This document shows, in pieces, positions 16,915 to 24,865 of a stretch of DNA of 64,000 nucleotides. Both the position numbers and the translations under genes were made by a program. The stretch covers positions 434,001 to 498,000 of the forward strand of contig OZ242189.1 of the NCBI GenBank assembly GCA_965205725.1, read 5' to 3'. Below the pieces are notes generated by a model. The model saw only the letters and a program-made list of their open reading frames with translations. It searched no databases and was not told where the DNA came from. Source of the stretch: G965205725 sp965205725. Lineage in GTDB: Bacteria > Pseudomonadota > Gammaproteobacteria > Pseudomonadales > Halieaceae. Position 1 is the stretch's first letter, and every line of letters begins with the position of its first letter.

Positions 16915-17648
16915 TTTGGGTTCGTTCAGCCGTATTCTTTGCCTGGTTAGCCGTCACCGTGGTTCCGTATGCGGCGGTCATCTTGTTGCTGTCTATAGCC
17001 GTGCGGGGCAAACCGCTGTATACATTGGCCAAGGGGTGGCTATGGCAGGTCATTAAGGTGGCAGAGATAGTAGGCGGTGTGAAATACCGTGTACAAGGCA
17101 TTGAAAATATCCCCGCCGCAGACTCCAATGAGCCGATTATTTTGTGTCCAAAGCACCAGTCGACCTGGGAGACTTTTGCCTTGCCGACGATTATGCCGCA
17201 TCCATTAGCCTATGTATTCAAGCGGGAATTGTTGATGATTCCCTTTTTTGGCTGGGCAATTGGACGTTTGGATATGGTACATATTGATCGCAGCAAGCGG
17301 GCGCAGGCCTGGAACAAAGTAGCAGATCAGGGCCGCGAGTTGATGGACAAAGGCGTTTGGTTGATTATGTTCCCCGAAGGTACCCGGACCGAGCGTGGCA
17401 AGCAGGGCAGATACAAAGCTGGCGCCACCCGCCTGGCTGTAACCACGGGTGCTTCAGTTGTACCGATTGCCGTGAGTTCGGCACAATGCTGGCCGCGTCG
17501 CACATTCAAGCTGTTACCTGGCACCATCGACGTATCTATCGGCAATCCTGTGCCTTCTGCCGGACGCGAGCCCGATGAATTTATGCGTGAAGTAGAACAG
17601 TGGATAGAACAGGAGATGCGGCGACTAGTGCCGGAGGATTATGAATAA
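16911..17648 (+). CDS. 1-acyl-sn-glycerol-3-phosphate acyltransferase (PlsC family)
   Basis: A 245-residue membrane-bound acyltransferase forming phosphatidic acid or a related lipid. Residues 6-27 are a membrane helix. Motif I reads KHQSTWETF (HX4E rather than the more usual HX4D; many proteobacterial PlsC proteins have this), motif III is FPEGTRTERG. The GTG start overlaps the esterase stop (GTGA), and the stop overlaps the next gene by 8 bp. Possibly not the housekeeping plsC but a paralogue dedicated to this operon; the neighbouring hydrolases would then supply or remove acyl groups, which is inference. Confidence 0.88.
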   Translation: MIWVRSAVFFAWLAVTVVPYAAVILLLSIAVRGKPLYTLAKGWLWQVIKVAEIVGGVKYRVQGIENIPAADSNEPIILCPKHQSTWETFALPTIMPHPLAYVFKRELLMIPFFGWAIGRLDMVHIDRSKRAQAWNKVADQGRELMDKGVWLIMFPEGTRTERGKQGRYKAGATRLAVTTGASVVPIAVSSAQCWPRRTFKLLPGTIDVSIGNPVPSAGREPDEFMREVEQWIEQEMRRLVPEDYE

Positions 17649-18795
17649 ATTTTTAAAAATTTTGGCCGGTGTCGCTCTGATACTGATCGCTGTCGGCATG
17701 GTGTTGTCTACCGGCAAGCAACCGGCCCCTTTTCCCGAGGGTAGTGAGAGCGCGCTGCGTTTGCAGACGGGGCCACTTGAGGTTCACAGTTTTGACGACA
17801 CGTTTGTAGATGCCACTCGTGTTACCCAGCCCAATGGAGATTACGCCGGTGCAGACCAGCGTCGCTTTGAGGGCAGTGTTTGGCATCCGGCAGATAGCAA
17901 GGCTGGCCCCTATCCGTTGATTGTCTACAGCCATGGCTTTTCCTCTGTGAAAGAAGGTGGCGACTATCTGGGCGAGCAGTTGGCCAGCCTCGGCTATGTG
18001 GTTGTTGCCGTGAATTACCCGCTGACAAATATGAGTGCTCCGGGTGGGCCTTTGGTAAAAGATGTGGTGAATCAACCCGCTGATGTCAGCTTTTTGATTG
18101 ATACCATGATCGAACAGAGCCGTACCGACGGGCATCTTTTGGAAGGAATGATTGATCCTGAGCGAATAGGGGTTACCGGTATCTCGCTCGGCGGGATGAC
18201 CTCGACACTGGTAGCATTTCACCCGGAAAAGGGCGATGAGCGAATCAAGGCGGTGCTGTCTATAGCGGGTTCCACTGCATTTGCCAATGAAATTTTCTTT
18301 TCCCATCGCCAGATACCGTTTTTGATGCTGGCGGCCGATACCGATGCTTTGGTCCCTTACGGCAGTAATGCCCAGCCTGTGATCTCGATTGTGCCAAATG
18401 CTCAGTTGGTAACGGTTATTGGTGGGTCTCATACTGGCTTTGCCGGCCCCGCAGCGGCGCTGCGCTGGTTCAATAACCCTGATTTAATTGGCTGCATGGT
18501 GGTAAAAAGCACTATTAATGATGCTATGGCTGAGGAAGACCCCTGGTCCGAATTGATAGGAACTCCCGAGCAGGGAATTCGCCAGCAGGTAAACAATGAC
18601 CTGTGCGTGATGGACCCGTTGCCAGAGGCGATGAATGTTCTGCGCCAGCATATGATCACCAGCGTGGTGGTCAGTAGTTTTTTTCAAAGTCAGTTTGCCG
18701 AAAAGGCGACAGAGCGTGAGGCCGCTGCCAAATTTATTAGTGAGGTGATTGCTGATGAGTTAACGGAGGTGAGCTATCAGCGCAGCGCAATATAG
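17641..18795 (+). CDS. Alpha/beta hydrolase, PAF-acetylhydrolase/dienelactone-hydrolase-like, anchored or exported
   Basis: A 384-residue protein with an N-terminal hydrophobic segment (residues 4-22) acting as anchor or signal. YSHGFSS supplies the oxyanion hole, GISLGG the nucleophile elbow (about residues 180-185), AADTDALVP the acid and GGSHTGF the His. The layout resembles platelet-activating-factor acetylhydrolase-like lipases. The C-terminal 100 residues (from about 285) are unlike the core fold and may form a lid or extra domain. The start lies inside the acyltransferase end (ATGAATAA), so the trio is co-translated. Likely hydrolyses a lipid or polyester at the membrane. Confidence 0.82.
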   Translation: MNKFLKILAGVALILIAVGMVLSTGKQPAPFPEGSESALRLQTGPLEVHSFDDTFVDATRVTQPNGDYAGADQRRFEGSVWHPADSKAGPYPLIVYSHGFSSVKEGGDYLGEQLASLGYVVVAVNYPLTNMSAPGGPLVKDVVNQPADVSFLIDTMIEQSRTDGHLLEGMIDPERIGVTGISLGGMTSTLVAFHPEKGDERIKAVLSIAGSTAFANEIFFSHRQIPFLMLAADTDALVPYGSNAQPVISIVPNAQLVTVIGGSHTGFAGPAAALRWFNNPDLIGCMVVKSTINDAMAEEDPWSELIGTPEQGIRQQVNNDLCVMDPLPEAMNVLRQHMITSVVVSSFFQSQFAEKATEREAAAKFISEVIADELTEVSYQRSAI

Positions 18796-18854
18796 AAGAA
18801 AACGACCAGCGCACACCCAATGATTACGGAACAAGACACACGGGATTGAGAGCT

Positions 18855-19265
18855 ATGAAAAACAAGATATTCCTCGGTTTGCAGGGCATTATGTTTGTTT
18901 TCTACGGTCTGTATTGCCTGGCAGACCCCGGCATGTTGGCCGATAGTGCAGGTTTGAGTGCCACCACCATGACAGGGACCATAGAGTTGCAGGCAATGTA
19001 CGGAGGCTTGCAAACTGCGGTAGGTGTTTTGTGCGTGCTGGCCGTTATTCAGTTGCGTTTGCAGGTGCCTGCGCTGACAGCCCTATTGTTTATTTTCTCG
19101 GGTTTGGCTGTGGTGCGTGTCAGCCTGGGGTTGACGCACTCAGAGTTCAGCGACTACAACGTATTTGCGATGAGCTATGAGAGCGTCTCTTTGGTCTTGA
19201 CTCTATGGCTGCTGAAAGCGACTAATCGAATGAATGACGGCGGTTTCGACGCGCACAATGCGTGA
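18855..19265 (+). CDS. Four-helix membrane protein, DUF4345-like
   Basis: A 136-residue protein with four predicted membrane helices (FLGLQGIMFVFYGLYCL, LQTAVGVLCVLAVI, LTALLFIFSGLAVVRV, ESVSLVLTLWLLKA). The conserved E-L-x-x-x-Y-G-G-L motif (ELQAMYGGLQ) at the start of helix 2 is typical of DUF4345 proteins, whose function is unknown. The ATG at 18855 is preferred to an in-frame TTG at 18846. Its last 63 bases overlap the convergent rsmE gene. Confidence 0.75.
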   Translation: MKNKIFLGLQGIMFVFYGLYCLADPGMLADSAGLSATTMTGTIELQAMYGGLQTAVGVLCVLAVIQLRLQVPALTALLFIFSGLAVVRVSLGLTHSEFSDYNVFAMSYESVSLVLTLWLLKATNRMNDGGFDAHNA

Positions 19266-19913
19266 GCCAAGGCTGACCATTTGACAGCCGGCTGCTTTCA
19301 GCTTTTCGAGCTCATAGGGAATGAACCCCCCTTCCGGACCAATCACGATTACGGTGTCACCCTGGCAGGCTTGTAGCAGCGGACTTTGACCAGGGTGGGC
19401 CAGCAGGGCTGTCTTACCATTGAGCAATGCGGGTAGCTCATCCTCCACAAACGGTTTGAAGCGCTGACGCAGTTTGAGTTTCGGCAGCACCGTATCTTTT
19501 GCTTGCGATAGCCCCTGCAAAAAATAACGCTCGACGCTGCCACGCTCCAGTGCCGGGGTTTGCCAATAGCTCTTCTCAACCCGGTAGCTATTGATCAGGT
19601 GTAGTTCAGCCACGCCCAGTTCAGCTACCGTCCGCAAAATGCGTCGCAACATTTTGGGTCGTGGTAGAGCAAGTACCAGGCTCAGGGGCAGTTTAGGGGG
19701 TGGCGATTGATCAAGGTCAATCTCTAGCACCGCACCGTGCTCATCAATTTGTATGAGTGTTGCGTGCCCCATTTTGCCATTGATCTCGCCGACACGCAGT
19801 GTATCGCCTGTGCTGGCACCCAGTACCTCCCGCAAATGAACGCAGCGTTGGTCTTTCAGGTGGATGCGCTCAGGGTCGATTCTGTCTTGCTGGTTAAACA
19901 GGATTAGATTCAT
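19203..19913 (-). CDS. rsmE: 16S rRNA (uracil-1498-N3)-methyltransferase RsmE
   Basis: A 236-residue SPOUT methyltransferase that modifies U1498 of 16S rRNA using S-adenosylmethionine. PUA-like N-terminal domain (RCVHLREVLGASTGDTLRVGE) followed by the knotted domain with ALPRPKMLRRILRTVAELGV, the SAM-site IGPEGGF (about residues 185-191) and SLGSRIVRVETAV. The start MNLILFN at 19913 is chosen; the frame continues upstream only through a repeat. Overlaps the DUF4345-like gene tail to tail. Its upstream leader is G-rich and sits on the remnant of a rimO tail, so its expression signals may have been reshaped. Confidence 0.93.
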   Translation of the reverse strand: MNLILFNQQDRIDPERIHLKDQRCVHLREVLGASTGDTLRVGEINGKMGHATLIQIDEHGAVLEIDLDQSPPPKLPLSLVLALPRPKMLRRILRTVAELGVAELHLINSYRVEKSYWQTPALERGSVERYFLQGLSQAKDTVLPKLKLRQRFKPFVEDELPALLNGKTALLAHPGQSPLLQACQGDTVIVIGPEGGFIPYELEKLKAAGCQMVSLGSRIVRVETAVIHSISRFQQP

Positions 19914-20097
19914 TGCCAGCCCCAGCCCACGAGCCCCAGCCCACAAGCCCCAGCCCACAAGCCATAGTTATCCGCGTTTTTCACCACGGCTTTGACAAGA
20001 CCGCCGGGTTGTAAGTCTGTGACGCCGCCCTGATAAACCCTGCCATCAACTTCGGCCGTCAATTTCGGGGGTCGGCAGCAGGAGCCTGTCGGTCTTA
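19910..20097 (-). pseudogene. rimO: Remnant of the C-terminal TRAM domain of RimO (ribosomal protein S12 methylthiotransferase)
   Basis: One minus-strand frame reads LTAEVDGRVYQGGVTDLQ, then PGGLVKAVVKNADNYGLWAG. This matches the end of RimO, whose TRAM domain has the form EIDGxVY...DLQPGD...V..AD.YDLWG. The frame begins after a stop near 20100, has no start codon and lacks the radical-SAM and UPF0004 domains, so only about 40 original residues survive; the tail then runs into the G-rich repeat. Its stop TGA overlaps the rsmE ATG. A full rimO may exist elsewhere. Confidence 0.55.
19915..19962 (-). repeat. G-rich tandem repeat upstream of rsmE, G-quadruplex-capable
   Basis: Three near copies of a 14-15-base unit (GTGGGCTGGGGCT with a short spacer) lie directly before the rsmE ATG on its coding strand. 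The runs G3-N2-G4-N5-G3-N2-G4 satisfy the usual quadruplex pattern and would fall in the rsmE leader or in the end of the upstream remnant reading frame. Confidence 0.6.
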
Positions 20098-20100
20098 ACT

Positions 20101-20144
20101 ACTAGACTCCAAACTTCAACTAGACTCCAAACTTCAACTAGACC
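20101..20144. repeat. 18-bp tandem repeat, about 2.4 copies
   Basis: The unit ACTAGACTCCAAACTTCA occurs at 20101-20118 and 20119-20136 and continues as ACTAGACC. It lies between the RimO remnant and the TauE-like gene, about 16 bp before the GTG start. It probably arose by replication slippage; an effect on the promoter is possible but nothing shows it. Confidence 0.8.
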
Positions 20145-20159
20145 AGGCTATTATCACTC

Positions 20160-20915
20160 GTGATATTTGATCTGCAATTTTATCTCGTGGCTGTGCCGGC
20201 TGTCATGCTCTATGGCGTTGCCAAGGGTGGTTTCGCTGGTCCCGCCGCAGTATTGGCAGTGCCGTTGATGTCGCTGGTGATGTCTCCGACCCATGCAGCG
20301 GCTATATTGCTGCCCATTTTGGTGGTCATGGATGTCCTCGTGGTACGAACCTACTGGGGCATCTTCGACAGAGCGGCTCTAAAAATATTATTGCCCGGAG
20401 CCATGGTTGGAATTCTGCTGGGCTACTTAACTGCCGAGTCTGTGAATGATGATCATATGCGCGTCATTATCGGCGCCCTGTCTTTGGTTTTCGGTGCACA
20501 GAATTTACTGCAAATCAGTTCGCCCACCAGCAGAGAACACCAGCCCGTCAGTGGTGGCATATTTGGCGTGGTTGCAGGCTTTACCAGTTTTTCCATGCAC
20601 GTAGGCGGGCCTCCTTTCACTATGTACTTATTGCCCAAAAAATTGTCGCCCCTACTGTTTGCTGGAACAGCCGGCCTGTTTTTTGCGGTGGTGAATGTTG
20701 TCAAATTGATTCCGTACTATTCCCTGGGCCAGTTTGGCGCTGGCAACCTCATGCTCTCCCTGGTATTGATGCCTTTGGCTCCGTTTGGCGTGGCGATTGG
20801 GCATTGGGCGGTAAAGCGCTCCGACCCGAATTTTTACTACCGTATCATCAGTTTTTTTCTAATGATTGCGGGTGCAAAACTGCTTTGGGATGGCCTTGCA
20901 GGCCTGGCAGGCTGA
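20160..20915 (+). CDS. TauE/SafE-family membrane transporter
   Basis: A 251-residue integral membrane protein with about seven to eight hydrophobic helices and the duplicated family motifs: GVAKGGFAGPAA in the first half and GFTSFSMHVGGPPFTMYLLP in the second. TauE/SafE proteins export small organic or sulfur anions (sulfite, sulfoacetate, organic acids). GTG start at 20160; no strong Shine-Dalgarno is visible because the region upstream is repetitive. Appears monocistronic. The 241-bp gap after it contains no gene I can support. Confidence 0.87.
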   Translation: MIFDLQFYLVAVPAVMLYGVAKGGFAGPAAVLAVPLMSLVMSPTHAAAILLPILVVMDVLVVRTYWGIFDRAALKILLPGAMVGILLGYLTAESVNDDHMRVIIGALSLVFGAQNLLQISSPTSREHQPVSGGIFGVVAGFTSFSMHVGGPPFTMYLLPKKLSPLLFAGTAGLFFAVVNVVKLIPYYSLGQFGAGNLMLSLVLMPLAPFGVAIGHWAVKRSDPNFYYRIISFFLMIAGAKLLWDGLAGLAG

Positions 20916-21156
20916 TTTTTTGCCTTAGTCAGAGTCCTCAAATACCGTGAGCCTTGATTGTTTTGTCGAATGGGCCTGGATTTGCTACAGGTTAAGCCCG
21001 GTGCAGGTTCGGACTCAGGCGCACGTTTAGCGATCCTTTAAACGGCGCAGGCGGGGTTTGCCGAAGCGAAATTTATTTTTCGGGAGTGGGTTCGCGCATG
21101 ACTCGTGCCCTGTAGGGCGACTCTCTCGGTCGGACTTCAATCCGACATGTTGCGAC

Positions 21157-22422
21157 CTAATCAAAAATCTTTTCGCCGCGGGCAAACAATAAGAAGAACA
21201 CCAGGCCAAACAGGGTGATCGCAGCGGCAGTCTGGAACACCATAGCCCAGGAACCGGTAGCCTCCAGAATCATGCCGCTGACGTAGACACCGACAATACC
21301 TGGAATCGTACCCGCAGTGTTGGTAATGCCCATTAACGTGCCAGCGTGACGCGGCGCAATGTCCATGTGGTTGACTGAGAAGCCACCAGTAACCGCTGCA
21401 CCCAGTGATCCGCTCAATGTCATCACGCCTATCGCCAGCCACACTGAGTCAATGTAGCCGACAAAAGTCAGGCAAATCGCAATACTACCGAAGCCAATAC
21501 TCATCATAATTTTGCGCACTTTTATAACGATCATGCCGGACTTGATCATGCGGTCAGCAATACTGCCGGCAATGTTCAGGCCAATAAAGGAAGCGATGTG
21601 GGGAATCATAGTGACCCAGCCCACTGAGGCAAAATCCACCCCCAGGCCCTTATTCACAAACGTTGGCATCCAGGAGAGCAGCACATAGAGAGACCAGTTG
21701 TTGCAAAAGTGCGCCACAGTAATCGCCCAGACGGCGCGGTGTTTTAGAAATACGCTCCAATGGGGCGACGGCTGGTCGCTGTGTTGCGCCATGCCCGACT
21801 CAATGTGGGCCAGCTCTTCGGCACTAATATTGGGGTGTTCTTGCGGCGTTGAAGTAATCATGCGTTGCCAAAACACATACCAAATCAAACCGGTGGCGCC
21901 GAACAGGTAAAAGGCCCACTCCCAGCCCCATTGTTGCACCACATAGGGGGTGAAAATCAGTGCGAAGGCCGTGCCGACGGGAATGGCGCTATTGGCCAAT
22001 CCCACAGCGCGGGACCGTTCCGACAGAGGAATCCACTTGGAATAGAGGCTGTAAAATGACGGAAAGGTAACCGCCTCGCCCATGCCCATTAATATTCGGG
22101 TCAGTATGAGAATGGTAAGGCCCAATGCCGCCGCAGGAGGCGTGAGCATCGTGAACACAGACCAAACGATGACCCCGATACCTAATACAGCTTTGCCGCC
22201 GTACTTATCCGCCAGTCTCCCGCCTACTACCTGTAGCAATATGTAACCCATGGCAAAAGAAGACAGCACGAGTCCCTGGGTCTGCGTGTTCCAGTTGAGA
22301 TCTTCGGCCATTGGAATGATGGCCACGGAAATGTTGACCCGATCAATGTAACAAATAAATACCGCCAGAAAAGTAAGCAGGACAACCTGGAAGCGACGGG
22401 GGGTGCTGGTGGAAGTAGTCAT
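21157..22422 (-). CDS. MFS transporter, anion:cation symporter (ACS)-like
   Basis: A 421-residue, 12-helix major facilitator. The N-terminal FICYIDRVNISVAIIPMAEDLNW and GGRLADKYGGKAVL (loop 2-3 motif) and GMGEAVTFPSFYSLYSKWIP are hallmarks of the ACS family, which imports organic anions such as hexuronates, phthalate, tartrate or acyl compounds with protons or sodium. It is followed on the same strand by no gene and preceded by malonyl-CoA decarboxylase with a 176-bp gap, so the two may be regulated separately. Import of a carboxylic acid for the local catabolic genes is a reasonable inference. Confidence 0.87.
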   Translation of the reverse strand: MTTSTSTPRRFQVVLLTFLAVFICYIDRVNISVAIIPMAEDLNWNTQTQGLVLSSFAMGYILLQVVGGRLADKYGGKAVLGIGVIVWSVFTMLTPPAAALGLTILILTRILMGMGEAVTFPSFYSLYSKWIPLSERSRAVGLANSAIPVGTAFALIFTPYVVQQWGWEWAFYLFGATGLIWYVFWQRMITSTPQEHPNISAEELAHIESGMAQHSDQPSPHWSVFLKHRAVWAITVAHFCNNWSLYVLLSWMPTFVNKGLGVDFASVGWVTMIPHIASFIGLNIAGSIADRMIKSGMIVIKVRKIMMSIGFGSIAICLTFVGYIDSVWLAIGVMTLSGSLGAAVTGGFSVNHMDIAPRHAGTLMGITNTAGTIPGIVGVYVSGMILEATGSWAMVFQTAAAITLFGLVFFLLFARGEKIFD

Positions 22423-22598
22423 AATCTGGGCCTTGCTATTATTTGAACTCAGATTAACGCATATCTTACTGCGGTGTCTCAGTTGATCTTGGGCCCTTGC
22501 AGCGGTAGCGCGGTGCAGTACCCCGCCTGCCTGAGTGCAACAAGCGCAATGGGCAAGCCCACAGCGGCGGCATCGACAGTGGCAGCGCAGGGTTAGTT

Positions 22599-23927
22599 TT
22601 ACACCCGCTTGCCGACGGCGCGTGAAATAGAAATTACGCCCTGATCGAAATAGGCGTCGTGATTGATTTCAATTTTGTCCAGATCGTAGAGATAGTTGAC
22701 CATAATGCTGGCCGATTGCTCTTTGCCCTTGCTACTAAGATCAGCTGCCCAATTGATCTGGTGCAGACGCGCACCGTTGCCCAGGTGAAAGCGAGCTACC
22801 GGGTCCTTTGCCAACCCCCCGGATTTTTCGTTGACCAGATAGTGGGCGCAGAGTGTGATCAATGCCTCCTTCACCTCACTTGCAACAACTTCAGTGATGG
22901 GTTGTTTTACTTTTTCGATGAGCGATTCGTCGATCAAACCGGAGAGGCTTGCCGAGCCTAGCCAACGCCGAAATCCGGGCACTGGGGAGAGCGTTACGAA
23001 CGTTTTAAGCTGCTCGTATTCTTTGCGGGTTTCTTCGACAACCTGTTTGATCAGGAAGTTGCCAAAAGAAACCCCCGTCAAGCCGGGATGGCAATTGCTG
23101 ATGGAATAGAAAACCACCGTATCAAAATTGGGAGTCGAGGTGTCGCGGTCTTGTTTCAAAAGTGGCGCGATATTGCCGACGACACCTTTAGTCAGGGCTA
23201 TTTCCACAAACACCAGCGGGTCGTCAGGCATGGCCGGGTGAAAGAATGCAAAGCAGAGACGGTCTTGCGCCAGTCGTGAGCGTAAATCGTCCCAGCCACG
23301 AATTTCGTGAACCGCTTCGTAATGAATAATTTTTTCCAGTACCAGCGCCGGTGAGTTCCAGTCAATACGGCGCATTTCAAGAAAGCCTTTGTTAAACCAG
23401 GATACAAACAGGTGTTTTAGGTCGCTATCGATAACCTTGAGCTCCGGGTTTGCTGTAAGCAGCGGTAGCAACTGGCCGCGCAGTTGCACTAAAACCGACG
23501 TGCCATTGGGCGCCATATTGATACGGCGAAACAATTTTTGCCGCGGCGCTTCCACTGCTTTGACAATGGCATTCAGATTTTCCTGCCTGGTATCCGCCTG
23601 GTAACGGGCCGCTGCTTGCAGTATGTCGTCCCTGGCGACGTCAAAGTCGCTGGTCAGGCTTTGAAAAAATTCCAGGCGATGGTCCTTATCCAATGCCAGG
23701 TATGCACCGGTAATTTCAGAGGCTAGCGCCAAACCAGAAGCCTCGCCGCGATGATCCAGCAGTTGTCGGCACAAATCGGTGAGTGCCGTTGATGCGGTGC
23801 CGCTGGTAGTCTGGCGACGTTTCGCCAGAATTTCCCGGCCGGCATCGACAACGGAACTGACAATGCGGCCAAATGTGGCAACGCGGGTGCTGTCGGCGTG
23901 GCTGGACGCACTGTCTGAAGCTGACAT
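22599..23927 (-). CDS. Malonyl-CoA decarboxylase
   Basis: A 443-residue protein converting malonyl-CoA to acetyl-CoA and CO2. Diagnostic stretches are FAFFHPAMPDDPLVFVEIAL, FYSISNCHPGLTGVSFGNFL (catalytic Ser region), KTFVTLSPVPGFRRWL and ARFHLGNGARLHQINWAAD (catalytic His region nearby), in the order of a helical N-domain followed by a GNAT-like C-domain. I start at MSASDSASS (23927); the frame is open to 23978, adding 17 residues. The upstream SDR gene ends at 23978, so the two are probably one transcript. It may recycle malonyl-CoA or malonate-type end products of odd ring or chain degradation. Confidence 0.93.
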   Translation of the reverse strand: MSASDSASSHADSTRVATFGRIVSSVVDAGREILAKRRQTTSGTASTALTDLCRQLLDHRGEASGLALASEITGAYLALDKDHRLEFFQSLTSDFDVARDDILQAAARYQADTRQENLNAIVKAVEAPRQKLFRRINMAPNGTSVLVQLRGQLLPLLTANPELKVIDSDLKHLFVSWFNKGFLEMRRIDWNSPALVLEKIIHYEAVHEIRGWDDLRSRLAQDRLCFAFFHPAMPDDPLVFVEIALTKGVVGNIAPLLKQDRDTSTPNFDTVVFYSISNCHPGLTGVSFGNFLIKQVVEETRKEYEQLKTFVTLSPVPGFRRWLGSASLSGLIDESLIEKVKQPITEVVASEVKEALITLCAHYLVNEKSGGLAKDPVARFHLGNGARLHQINWAADLSSKGKEQSASIMVNYLYDLDKIEINHDAYFDQGVISISRAVGKRV

Positions 23928-23977
23928 GACTGATCCTGATATCGCTGGGGCACACACTATAACATCTGCGTGAACCA

Positions 23978-24802
23978 TTAAGATTTTACAAAGTCCTCAA
24001 ATACATCGCTGTAGTCCGGGTGCCAGCGCGACAAGGGCGGACGGTTTTCTATTAAGTCGCCCATGGCCCAGGCCATGCGCTTATTGTCTGTTTCTCGGTC
24101 GACATCGTTGTCTGGGCAGAGCACATAAAAGTCTCCGTTTTCCAGCGATTGCATAAGGAACTCCACAACCTGGCCCGGCCCCCAGGCAGCGTCGGGCTTG
24201 TCAGGTATAAACTGCCTGATCATGCCGGTAAACGTAAAACCCGGAACCAGGAGGTGTGCGCTGAGCTGGCAGCCCTCGGTATTGCGAAGCTCGTGTTGTA
24301 ATGCTTCGGTGGCTGCTTTAACACCCGCTTTGCTGACATTATAGGCAGGTGCACCCGGCGGGGAGGTGATGCCCTGTTTGGAACCGGTATTGACGATCAC
24401 CCCGGGAGTGTTTTGCTCAAGCATGGCGGGCACGAAACTGTGCACCCCATTTATAATGCCCCAGAGATTCACATTCAGCGTTTTCTGCCAGCCTTCGTAG
24501 CCTGTCCAGCTCGTGGCTTGCGCCCCGGTTCCCGCGTTGTTCATTAAAACATCGACTTGCCCAAAGGCGTCATAGGCAGCTTGTTTGAGTGCTTCTACAG
24601 AGGCCAGGTCTGCAACATCGGTTGCAACAGCCAGAGCGCCTTCGATGTCAGCAGCCGCCTGTTCGAGCTTGTTTGAGTCAATGTCAGCCATGCACACGCG
24701 CAAACCCATGTTGGCGTATTGCTGAGCAGCCGCCAGACCAATACCATCGGCTGCGCCGGTAATTACTGCGACATTGTTTTTCCTGAATGCGGGGTGGTTC
24801 AT
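23978..24802 (-). CDS. Short-chain dehydrogenase/reductase
   Basis: A 274-residue SDR. TGAADGIG (about residues 15-22), MNNAGTG, a catalytic site NTGSKQG (Ser) and YNVSK are present. MADID after beta2 favours NAD. The C-terminal third (from about residue 200) lacks the usual VDGG end and instead reads FYVLCPDNDVDRETDNKRMAW, a form seen in longer-substrate SDRs. It shares a 63-bp divergent promoter region with the ABC1 kinase gene and is followed directly by malonyl-CoA decarboxylase. Substrate unknown. Confidence 0.85.
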   Translation of the reverse strand: MNHPAFRKNNVAVITGAADGIGLAAAQQYANMGLRVCMADIDSNKLEQAAADIEGALAVATDVADLASVEALKQAAYDAFGQVDVLMNNAGTGAQATSWTGYEGWQKTLNVNLWGIINGVHSFVPAMLEQNTPGVIVNTGSKQGITSPPGAPAYNVSKAGVKAATEALQHELRNTEGCQLSAHLLVPGFTFTGMIRQFIPDKPDAAWGPGQVVEFLMQSLENGDFYVLCPDNDVDRETDNKRMAWAMGDLIENRPPLSRWHPDYSDVFEDFVKS

Positions 24803-24831
24803 TCTCTTTCCTCTGTTATTCGCACAGGCCG

Positions 24832-24837
24832 TATAAT
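24832..24837 (+). promoter_or_regulatory. Candidate -10 box of the ABC1 kinase operon
   Basis: A perfect TATAAT lies 28 bp before the ABC1 start at 24866, in the short divergent region shared with the SDR. The -35 position has only a weak match (TTCCTC). Prediction from consensus and position alone. Confidence 0.4.
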
Positions 24838-24865
24838 AGCGCCCTCTAACCGGAACTCACAGTTT

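Noticed and set aside
20880..20935. Terminator after the TauE-like gene (GGCC stem and a T6 run)
   Set aside because: The stem and the T-run are separated by about 11 bases, so it is not a canonical intrinsic terminator.
21027..21209. Minus-strand 60-codon frame before the MFS gene end
   Set aside because: Overlaps the MFS gene tail in another frame and shows no family pattern.
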